Shown: in pieces, positions 39,436 to 49,668 of the stretch
Numbering within the stretch: the first letter of the stretch is position 1
Layout: each line of letters begins with the position of its first letter
Assembly (NCBI GenBank): GCA_013398015.1
Contig: VZRR01010919.1
Coordinates: 1,182,675-1,246,674, forward strand
Direction of reading: 5' to 3'
DNA: 64,000 bases
From: Oreocharis arfaki
Taxonomy: Eukaryota; Chordata; Aves; Passeriformes; Paramythiidae
Translations under genes and position numbers: made by a program
The notes under the pieces: model-generated
Database searches by the model: none
Seen by the model: only the letters and a program-made list of their open reading frames with translations
What the model was told of the DNA's origin: nothing

Positions 39436-41534
39436 GAAACTATATAAACATGAAGCATTAACTTTGTTCTGATGGTCAAAATAATCAGAGCGCAAAGAAA
39501 AAAACCTGCTTTTTTGCTTCTCTGTCACTTTTCTGAAAATCATGAAGATAGTTTAGAATAATTTTCTGTTTTATTACATCAGTAGCTTTTATGAGCGGCT
39601 CAGCATCTATAAATCACAAATATAATAATAATTCTCTGTGTCTGATGGACCAAACCCATTGGGAAGTTCAAACACTTTGTTAAAGTAGATTGATTTATTA
39701 AAGAGGACAAAGAGAAAGAGGATCCCATCTAATCTCTGTACATGTGCATTCTTCTTAACCTCCTTGATCAGACCTGGAAAACTAACCTTGAGTTCATTGG
39801 TGTGTCCTTTACAGTGTGACAGTCATTTTTAGCATTTTCCTCATTGCTGTAACACACAGGGCTTGAAAAGCCATGAGGCTGCTCCAAGAAAAAAACTGAT
39901 CAATTAGGTTTACCAGCAGCCTAGTTATGTTTTGGAATCTAATAGTGAGAAAATAATGGTTTAAGGAAAAAAAAAAAATCTATTTTTGAATTTTTATCCA
40001 TTTCCTCATTAGCTCCTTTACCCCCCAAGTACATCTTTTTCTCCACCTGAGACATTTTTGGGAAAAGATGATCACTTTTTCCTGTGATCCAGAACATTAA
40101 GAACAATGCGTAGTTTTCGTTCTGTGAACCTATTTTGTAGTACTGTAATTCAAAGCCACATTATTGAAACAGAAAAACAAACTAACCCCTAAAAAACAGA
40201 TACACGAAACCTCAACCCATTCCCAACATTAATATTAGTGTAGTGTTTGAAAGAACAGTCCTTACAGTACCCAGAATTAGTCTTAGATTAAGAAAGTGTA
40301 TACTACAAAAATTCTTTAGGAATTACTGATATATTCTTTGTTCTCTCTCTAAATTATTTCAGTTTGGGGTTTTTTTCCAATCATTCTCATATGATTACAT
40401 TAATACTACTTTGTTTCCAATACTTAAAGTGATTTTCTTCTCCTCTATTCAACCAACTTAGATTCAAACATGATTTTTTTTAGTGTGTATTTTCTCTGTA
40501 CACTTCCATGCATTACTTTAATCTTTTATTAACTGTACTTTTTATTTATAACCCTAACAGTTTTCTGAGTGAGAAAACAATTTGTTTCATCTTTTGAGAA
40601 GAGACTGTTATTCATACATCTTTCAGAATGCAATCATTACTGTCCTCAGCTATGGGGAACCTTGCTGACAACGGACTAACTTTTGACCCAGACATATGCT
40701 TCCACTTTGCAACAAGAGTTATTTTAAATGCTGTTTCTGCTCTTCTGAAAAAGGTCACTTAATCCAAAAAGCTGGACTGAGCAGCTTGCATGTGGCTAAA
40801 AGATAAATATAGTTTGAATCACCTGGGAATAAAAGTCGTGTCCTGTAGGCTCTCTTGAGCTGAAAGACTGAATCCAATCTTGTTTTTACACTGTCATGAG
40901 ATAAATGCGCTTTGACCACCATCTAAGTTAAAGAGATGCAGTTTGTTTTTTTGCTGCGCTTTTCTTCTGGCAGCAAGTCATTTTTTTAAGAGCTCTCACT
41001 TCTGAGAATCAACACGTAATAAAGATTCCTCTATATTGATAATATTGCACATTTGAAATGCAATGCAAATTCTTTTTTAAAGCCTTTTTTTTTACTCTTA
41101 ATTTAATGAAGGGTTCTTTCTCATAAAAAAACCCCCACTTTCTTCTTCCACTGTCTTTTCTTTCTCTGCTTTTTACTTATTTCCCCATCCTGGAACAGTG
41201 AATATTCTGCAACAAGAAAGAACCACTTCCTAATAAAATAAAAATCTTCCTCTCATTTCAGCATACAAAATTAGTAATTATTGTACAAATAGAGACTTAT
41301 GATTTGTTCTGGGCTGTTTAGCAAGAGCCTTATCCTGTCTAGAACAGCAAATGCATTTCATAGAGTCAAATTCAACCTCTGAGATATTATCAACCGGACT
41401 TTTAGGAATACTAGCATTTAATAAGCTAATTCATTTCATCATGAGTATTCCACAAGCTTTTCCTTTCCTTAAGCACAGTACTATATATTTTTTCCATTAA
41501 TATAACTTCAATCGTTTCACTTCAAAAATAATTT
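39436..41534. other. DNA between two solo LTRs, no viral gene seen
   Basis: Two LTRs of related sequence lie in the same orientation on either side. The 2.1 kb between them shows no gag, pol or env homology and has ordinary AT-rich composition. The LTRs are also clearly diverged from each other. I therefore read them as independent insertions, not the ends of one provirus. Confidence 0.6.
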
Positions 41535-42057
41535 TGCCATCCCATTCGCCAGGTATTGCTATACAAAGCAAGTGGGTGGGGGGGTGAAGAATCAAAAGGG
41601 TAAAAGTGAGAAAAGTTGTGGGTTGAGACCAAAACAGTACAATAATAATGATTACTGTTATAACAACTTGTAACGAAAAAGGAAAATATCAAAGAGAGAA
41701 AAAATAAAAGCAAGAAAGATAAGTGATGAAAACGAAAAAAATTCCCCACCACCAAACAACTCATGTCCATCCAGTCCATGAGTAACAATACCCCACTAAT
41801 CTCTCTGTCACTTTATTGCTGAGCATGATGCCACAGGTATGGAATACCCCTTTGATCAGTTGGTTTCAGTGGCCCCAGTTGTGCCCCTGACTCCTTGCTG
41901 GTGGGGTGCGGTGAGGAACAGAAAAGGACTCAGAAAAGGACTTGGATCCATATGAACACCGCTCAGCAATTACAAAAAAAAATAAGCGTCACCAACAGTT
42001 TCCCCCATAGTAGCTACTGTGAAAAAAATAAACTCTATCCCAGCCAAAACTAGCACA
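41535..42057 (-). mobile_element. Solo LTR of an avian endogenous retrovirus (copy B), minus strand
   Basis: On the minus strand it starts TGTGCTAGTTTTGGCTGGGA, then shows the GTAGCTACTATGGGGG block, the GGGTATTCCATACC block and GCATCATGCTCAGC just before a decayed TATA position. The U5 side carries a CTCAACCCACAAC-type motif (near 41617-41630). It belongs to the same family as the copy at 38878-39435 but has lost part of U5 to A-rich degenerate sequence. The left boundary is approximate and I could not identify a target-site duplication. Confidence 0.8.
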
Positions 42058-44804
42058 ATACCATTACTTGTACATAGCCTCAATAAGCCAGGCTTCCACA
42101 TGGAGACACCGAAGTTCTTTCTTGACCATACTGCACCAAGTAACATCACTGAAGTAAATAAAAGTCATACCAACCAAATCTGACCCCTAAGATTTCCATT
42201 TTTATCCATTCTTTGCCCCTCTTGCTTCTCCACTTCATAGGTGATTGTTCTAAGGCTGCCATGATTGGATAAAAACTGTGAGGTTGCAATTCCTTGTGAA
42301 GCACCTGACTGGGTCAGGGTCAAGATCAAGTAGCTAGCATAAAAAGCAGAGAACACACAGCCTGCCATACCCACTTCAAAGTTTAGTGAATGCCTTTTAA
42401 CTCTTACTTGTTCTCAGACAAGACAAAGAAAAGTAGGTAACAAAGCTGCATGCTGCAAATTGCTCCAGGCAATTTAAGTCCCAAGTGCCGCACTGAGACC
42501 GAATTTCAGCACTGTGGCACACATATCCTATCTCATCTCTGTATCATATTTATCTCTTTTTTATACATTTAAAGTTGATTTTATGCAACCAAGCATCTAC
42601 TTTCTGGCATCTTATCAAATCTGTTTGCAGGCAAAAGTAAGTTAGACAGCTTTTCAGTTCGCATTACAAGCTTAAAAGTTTCTATCTGAGTTTAAGATCT
42701 CCAACATAAATTTTCTTGAGAGCTTGATGACAAATACATTTCCCTTCTGTAAGGCTCTCTGTTAAGCAAAAACCTCAGAATTATATGAAGATAGACAGGT
42801 TTCTGTCCAACAGAACTGTTATCCTGGTTTTGCAATCGAATTGAGCAATTTCATGAAGAATTATCAGCACACGGTGACTTTTTGATATATACATACATGT
42901 GAGGTTTTTTCTGCACCTAAAGTGCTCTCTCTGCTCCTCTGTCACCTGTTAAGCACCTGACAGTTAAGATCAGTCGTTCCACAGCTCATTACCTGTTACT
43001 GCGACCTACCTCTGATCTATTGCAGATGCGGGGCCTATGATTTTGCAGGGCACCCTACCTACCTACAACAGTCCCTCTTGTAAGGCAAATCAATCACTCA
43101 CATCCTGCTCATTTATTATCTGCAGCTTCAGCTGACAGAAGCTGCAGCTGCACATCTCTTCTAGGACTCCCATATATTTCTTTCTGTAGTGTTATCTGAA
43201 GACATATTTTTTGTCATTCCGAGAGCTGTTTTATGTTTACAAAATACATTTGTCAAAACGCTCAGCATTTACAAATGCATAGTAAAGGTTCAATATAATA
43301 TCAGATATCGTCATTTTACAGTTGCAAAACTTGCCTGCACAGACGTAGAATTTCCAAGTTTGTAATACCAAAATTAATGCTCAATGTTCAATTTTTTAGA
43401 ATTAAGCCTGAAGCATCTGTTTTTAATCAAACATTTCAAGGATATGGGAGTTAAGATTGTTTATTTCTTACCCACAGAGTTTCCTATCCACAATGCGTGT
43501 ACAAAATCTATGTGAACTTCAAAAGGGAGAAATGTAAAAATCTGTTCCACTAGAAAAACTTAAAATTCCTACTAAACAACAGAACCAATGATTGAATCAC
43601 TCAGGCACTGGGAACACTTCAATCATATTAGATGAAAGTTTTAACTGACATCTTTGTCTGATGCTTCACAACTAATTCTCCTCTGTGCATTGCAGCATTT
43701 ACAACTTCAAGGAGAAAAACAAACAAACAAACGATCTGTTCTATTCCAGTACACAAGATTCAATAACAGAAGATTTACTCGTACGTATCCTAGAATTAGA
43801 TCATCTTTGAGGGTACTGCATGTGTAACAAAGTTATCTCAGTATAATTTCTAGGACACGAAAATATTGTAGCAGCCTACCCAAGTCTCAGTGGGAAAGGT
43901 TTTACCCTGCTTACCAAGACAACAGTAATTGTCCCCACTACACTGGGGAAACTGTAGAGCTCAGAGAACAATTGGAGGCATGGATGGGCAGCTCTGGGGG
44001 CTGAGACATCTACATAAGGTGTCCACAGTGACCAAGGGGACCAAAACAAGAGGTGGAACAGTAGCTGTCTCATATTAGTGTATCTTGGCATAAGAAAATA
44101 AACAGTTACTGCTCAAGATTTTATTTTAATATGTAGGATTATGTTTGTGCTATTTTTACCTGCAGAGAATAAGTATTTAACTGTATGAGCTCAGACACTT
44201 AACTGTAATTTTTTTTCCCAAGAAGCATTTTGCTTAACATAAAAACAACAAACAACAGGGCTCACAGCAGGGCTACTCACAGATATTCACAACTCCCAAA
44301 TCTCCCTCCAGCTCCATTCAGAATGGCTGAAAGAACTAACAATCATAGCCTGTGTTAAACTCATGAGCATATACTGCAACTGCCTTCTTTCCAGATTTTT
44401 TTTCCTAACATAATGTTACCAATCCTCTACACTACAGAAGAAGTTCAAAATTCTAAGAGCAAATACTAACTCTTGATTCCAGAATTGAGTTAATTTTCTT
44501 ATAGATGTGATCAGGAAAATGACAAGGACTAGTTACATGCTTTTCTGTGTTTACAGAATGACAGTGGCGTAAGAAATCAGACAAGATAAACTTTTCAGAT
44601 TTCACACTGAGTATACGGAGCATTCTTTCAACTTAATATTGTTTTCTGACAAAGTCAGTTGTTAGGAAAAAATAAGGAAAATTAAAACTTTAGTCCTGGT
44701 CTAGCGGAAGTAAGTAGATATCAACAAAATACAATGCGTTCCTCTTCAACAGCACTGTTTTAAAACTTGCCTTTGGAAAGAGATGTGTTTTGGAAGATCC
44801 TCCA
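42058..44804. other. DNA with a short perfect inverted repeat, no gene seen
   Basis: No gene or transposon recognised. The part at 42925-43160 is somewhat GC-richer and contains a perfect inverted repeat: CTGCAGCTTC at 43120-43129 and GAAGCTGCAG at 43138-43147, with an 8-base loop. Confidence 0.5.
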
Positions 44805-44892
44805 TAGAGTAGAGTAGAGTGGAGTGGAGTGGAGTGGAGTGGAGTAGAGTAGAATAGAACAGAATAGAACAGACTAGAACAGAAGAGAACAG
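44805..44892. repeat. Pentanucleotide microsatellite AGAGT / GGAGT / AGAAT / AGAAC
   Basis: A 5-bp array starts as TAGAG/TGGAG units (44805-44850) and grades into AGAAT and AGAAC units (44851-44892) as it approaches a reversed CR1 3' end. The gradual change of unit suggests expansion outward from the CR1 terminal repeat. Confidence 0.95.
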
Positions 44893-44945
44893 ACTAGAAT
44901 ATTTCAGTTGGAAAGGAAAACTAAAGCATGTTATTAAGGGCTTTA
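44893..44945 (-). mobile_element. CR1 3' tail fragment, minus strand
   Basis: The sequence CTAGAATATTTCAGTTGGAA followed by AGGAAAACTAAAGCATG matches the start of a reversed CR1 3' end (ATAGAATATTTCAGTTGGAA then GGGACC). Only about 50 bases remain recognisable, and the second half is decayed. Confidence 0.65.
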
Positions 44946-47900
44946 TCTAGCACAAACATCATTCAAAGCTTTCATTTCCTTTTTCTGATTATCCAAAATA
45001 TGATTCATAGGCATTTCAACATATGTATTTCTACTCATAGATAGCATATCTTTCCATGAATCACCAGATCATCCCTTTACATACAAAAGCAACCCTTTTC
45101 TTCAAACCTATTCTCTTTGCAACTGCTTCTTAGAAGTGACTGTGCTCCAACCTCCCTGAAACTGGTAGTGGAACATCTGTAATATATATTTCTCACAGAC
45201 ACTGGAGATAGTGGTGGCCTTTACAAAGAAAAGGATACACAAGGTAGTGTTAAGGATTCTAAGCCCAAAATGTTTGTTCTATTTCATATCTGCTTTGATT
45301 GATCTGTATGTAGTTTTAATTTCAAAAGGAATTACAAGGTGTGAGGTGTTTGCAACTGCAATTAAAACCAGAAAAGACTCACTGTGCTCATGACTGAGAG
45401 AATTAGTGTTTGATTGCTGTAAAGTTTTTAGTTTTCCAGAGCATTTGTAAAATCACCCAAGAGTGTTGTTATCCCTTTCTTTTTCTTCCTTATTTTTGTT
45501 TTTAAATAGCAAGCTGGTGTTAATGCTGTCCTGTTAAGATGAATGAGAAAACACTCCAAGTTTCGTCCTTAGAGAACAGAATCTGTCCCACACAGTACAG
45601 GAAGCATGTCAGGAGAGGGCAAGAAAACTAATTTTTCTTTTGCAGTATTAGAAACAAAATGATTAGATGACTCTATTAACTCATACTGACTAAAGAAATA
45701 ACTGATAATTAGTTCTATGTGAAAGAGATGAGTTGTTTTCATCCATTTCATTATTTCCTTTATTTTTGCCTTTTTTATTTAACATCTGGATGAGCATTTT
45801 CTTCTGTATGGCTTCTATCCCCCAAATACAACTTAATCTGGTGCTTCTAAAATCTAAATAGATTTGTGGAGACTGACTAAAAACTGGGACAACTTCCACT
45901 CAACAAACGTAATGACTAAAACTCAGGTAACATTCATACAGACACATACTCCAGTTCCATCAGGCTGTTTGTATTTGTGAGTTTGCTGTATTTAGAAAGT
46001 ATTTTGAAAGCTAAGTTTAGTTCTCTTCTGAATACATAAACGTGTTCACAAGAACTTCACTTGTGAACTGGCAAGAAAATTTCTTATTTCTTATTCTTCC
46101 TTTGCAGTAGCCTGTCAGTTTGGGAACTTCATAGCACCGCCTGCACAGCATTTATAAAGTTACTAAAAAAAGCTTAGAAGAGAAACGCAGAAAAGGTTCA
46201 TGTTTTTCACTTCAGAGAAGGTGCTGAATTGTAGATCTATCAAATATGTGGTTGTAAGTTTTGCATAGATGTGACAAAAAGTGTGAAAGTGCAGGAAATC
46301 TTTATTCCAAACACCTGCACAGACCCTAAATAAAGTAGAAATGGGATCAATAACTGGGTTCTCTTGACTGCAGTCAGTAATTTGAAGAGTAAGTTAATTA
46401 TAAAGTATTATTTTCAAATTAGACAGACAATCACTGTTTATGAAGCTGACTGCAGTTTAGTGCATGGCTCACGTTTTCTTCTCATTATCTACTTCATCAC
46501 ATAAATCAAGTGAAGCCCTCTCAAAGCTTTCTTGGTATTATCTATACATGCATCTTTCAGTAGTAATTTCAGTAGTAATTTGATGCAACATATTACTTTA
46601 TGGTAAGCTTTCAGCTGGCTGGAAACTCCAGATTTTGCCAGGAGCCAAATTGTTCCGAGCTGCTAGTTTCCTCCTAATCTACAAGGGCTCTTCAAACTCG
46701 GGAGCCAAGTTATTTTGACTGACTGTTGAATCACACCACTTTTGAAGCTTGTCACCAGCATTACAAACATAAATGAGCACCTAAGTCTGCATCTCCTTTA
46801 AGAACAGACCTAAATAACTAGTTGAGTTGCATGGCGCAGCATTAAGATGCCACCTTTAAAAGGCAGAATCTTAATACTCCAGGACAGCTGTACTGTGTGG
46901 AGACATCAGAGTTTGCTGCTCAGAGCAGGGCTCAGATGCTGCCTGGTTAAGTAAAAGTCTTAGCTGCACATTCTGCTACAAATCAACCAAATGCTGCTTC
47001 TACTGCAGCAGGCATATAATCTTGCAAATGAGAATGGGATGCTAGTTTTGGAGCACTGTTTACGAGTCTTTTTGCAATAGATGGAGATCATGCGTCATTT
47101 TTGTGTGTCACTCAGGTTCTGTTAAAAACATAAATTACTACTTATCCGTAAAACAAAAGAAGGAAATCTGTTTTATTACTCCCCTGGAAAATCTAAACAA
47201 ATTATGCAACATCACACTTCCACCTACTAGAAAGCAATAAGTCACGTATGTAGAAAGGGGAAATAAGAGTGGAAGTATCAGAGAAGAACAGAATATATCA
47301 TAAAAATGCTGTTCACACTACAAGATGTAAGACTTTATCAGGTTTTCTATTCTGATCCATTATGCTCTGGGGATCATCTCAGCCTCACAGCAATTTTTTT
47401 CAGTTGATATATGAAAGTAGATGTGCTGTGGGGGGTTTTTTTCGGAGGTTTGTTTGTTTGTTTTGTTTTGTCCATCCTAGTAACCAAAAAGGAAATCATA
47501 AATGTCATTGTAGAGGTACCTGTATTAGTAAGATAAAATGGGCAATTTTCTCATATAAAATCTTCTTCCTGAAAATGTATTTAAACTAAGGCATAAAGGC
47601 CAGCATCACCAGATACTAGGGTTTGAATAAAACCACTGCGTAGAGATTGGGAATTATTTCAGGACTCTCGGTACAGGATATCAACTATATGCGTGAAAAT
47701 TTCTGAGTGAGGGAGTGACGCAATTAACAGACTAAACTACTTTGTCAGGGAAAGAGGTAGCTACTCACAGCTTTCCCATTACTTTTTAATACCCAAGCAA
47801 CTCAAATTCTTCACTTAAATCTATGAAGAATACAAGCCTGTGGGATTGGGGGTTTATATTTTCTGAAAGGGAAAAAAAATAAAGTATGTTTCAAAACATT

Positions 47901-48708
47901 GGCCTAAGTCAATTCTGCATGTCTTTCTAATTTTTTTCCTCTTTTGCCTGAAACTGGTAGAGTTGAACCTGATTTTTCACAGGGTATAACAAATCTTCAT
48001 TCTTCAGTTTCTTGAGAGGAAGTTCATACACAGTGCCTGCCTCTACAGATTTTTGGCTGCTCTGAAATCATTTGTTAATGGGCATTCAAAGTTGTTTCTC
48101 ACTCTTCGGAAACATTCCTTGGCTGCATCAGTCATCACAACAAGGGTGCAACTATCAGTTAAGAATTGTACAGCAACTTATTGCGGTGGTCGACTACAAC
48201 TGGTCTGTTGCACCAAATGACAGGGTAGAAAGCACATCTGAGTCGTTTGGCTCATGCCTATTCTTGCAGTTGCTTCCATCCACCCAGACTCACCTGTTTC
48301 TTGCACAACAATTCTGAAACTCTTCAAGCTTAATTCTATTTACTATTAATTGTGTTATGAGAAGGCAGCAAAAATACCACGTTCAATTTTCACTCTTGGA
48401 TAATTTGCTGTAATAGGAAGGCAGAACGCAGGCTGTTAATCATGCTAAAACACCTCTAAGCTGAGACAGCTTTGGGTAAGGCAGGCAATGCAATTTTCTA
48501 CCTAATGGTGAGCTACACTTTGCAAGAAAGAAGGATGTGGGAGTTTTCTCAGGGTTCAGCATTTAGGGCAATAAAGTCTGTTAACAGAGGGCATTTTCAT
48601 CTTGGTTATCTTTATATTTATGATTGTGAGTTTTTTTCACAGAACATGTAATCATGGTTTTCTATAGATTGCACATTTTTCTCTATACCATTTCAAAAAC
48701 CAGATTAA
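44946..48708. other. AT-rich DNA, no gene seen
   Basis: No gene or transposon recognised. A TTTG-type simple repeat lies near 47448-47470, and a short direct repeat (TCAGTAGTAATT twice) lies near 46557-46580. Confidence 0.5.
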
Positions 48709-49095
48709 NNNNNNNNNNNNNNNNNNNNNNNNNNNNNNNNNNNNNNNNNNNNNNNNNNNNNNNNNNNNNNNNNNNNNNNNNNNNNNNNNNNNNNNNNNNN
48801 NNNNNNNNNNNNNNNNNNNNNNNNNNNNNNNNNNNNNNNNNNNNNNNNNNNNNNNNNNNNNNNNNNNNNNNNNNNNNNNNNNNNNNNNNNNNNNNNNNNN
48901 NNNNNNNNNNNNNNNNNNNNNNNNNNNNNNNNNNNNNNNNNNNNNNNNNNNNNNNNNNNNNNNNNNNNNNNNNNNNNNNNNNNNNNNNNNNNNNNNNNNN
49001 NNNNNNNNNNNNNNNNNNNNNNNNNNNNNNNNNNNNNNNNNNNNNNNNNNNNNNNNNNNNNNNNNNNNNNNNNNNNNNNNNNNNNNNNNNNNNNN
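48709..49095. other. Assembly gap (387 undetermined bases)
   Basis: A continuous run of N. The two long frames that appear to span it are artefacts of reading through undetermined bases. The right flank is a long A-rich run, a likely cause of the break. Confidence 1.
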
Positions 49096-49166
49096 GAACG
49101 AAAAAAGAAAAAAAAAAAAAAAAAAAGAAAAAAACCAAAAAAAAAGAAAAAGAAAGAAAGAGAAAA
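49096..49166. repeat. A-rich purine low-complexity tract beside the gap
   Basis: A run of A with interspersed G, with units such as AAAG and AAAGAAAG. It directly follows the N run and contributes the lysine-rich peptide seen in translation. Part of the tract is probably hidden in the gap. Confidence 0.9.
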
Positions 49167-49530
49167 GGACTTAGCCCAGTATTAGAATGGGACAGAAGGA
49201 ACCTTCCTATGTGCTGGTGGTGAGGACTCTGTGCTGTAACACAGAAAATCAGGGAACTGGTTGCAATCAAGCCCTGAAACAAGTTGCTCTTCTGCTAGCT
49301 AATTGTGGGCACACCATCCTGTATATAATTTATTACAGTTACTTGATACTGAAGACACATGGCAAAAGCAGTCCTCACAGCATGTGGAAATATCTACTAA
49401 GAGAGTGATATTAACTGAATAACGGTTAAATTAACTGTCATGCAAAGTACCTATAATAGTTCCCTATTCCATTTACTCCAAACCCATACAATCAGATGGG
49501 ATTTTTTTTTTTGTTTCCTCCTAATCTATT
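49167..49530. other. Short unique segment, no gene seen
   Basis: Nothing recognisable. It ends in a T run (49502-49512) just before the SINE. Confidence 0.5.
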
Positions 49531-49532
49531 AA

Positions 49533-49668
49533 GATTACCTTAATTGGTTAGAGCATGGTGCTAATAACACCAAGCCTGGGGGTACAAACCCTGCATGGGC
49601 CATTCACTTAAGAGTTGAACTTGATGATCCTTGCAGGTCCCTTCCAACTCAAAATATTCTGTGATCTG
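49533..49668 (+). mobile_element. tRNA-Ile(AAT)-derived SINE with CR1-like tail (TguSINE1-type)
   Basis: The head (about 49533-49602) resembles tRNA-Ile with anticodon AAT. It has TTGGTTAGAGC (D-arm region) and a perfect five-pair anticodon stem TGGTG/CACCA (49556-49560 with 49568-49572) around the loop CTAATAA, anticodon at 49563-49565. A decayed T arm follows, then GGGCCA at the acceptor end. The tail (49603-49668) is a CR1-type 3' end: GAACTTGATGATCCTTGCAG, then GTCCCTTCCAACTC and ATTCTGTGATC. The first few tRNA bases are missing or altered, and the B-box region is mutated, so it is not a working tRNA gene. SINEs of this build depend on CR1 reverse transcriptase. Confidence 0.88.

Noticed and set aside
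42165..42374. 69-codon minus-strand frame beside the second LTR
   Set aside because: No domain and no retroviral similarity; length is ordinary for the window.
48654..49282. Two frames of about 190-200 codons spanning the gap
   Set aside because: Most of each translation is undetermined bases; the rest is low-complexity lysine- or phenylalanine-rich sequence.
49533..49602. A functional tRNA-Ile gene
   Set aside because: The T arm and 5' end are decayed and the sequence runs straight into a CR1-like tail, so it is the head of a SINE.
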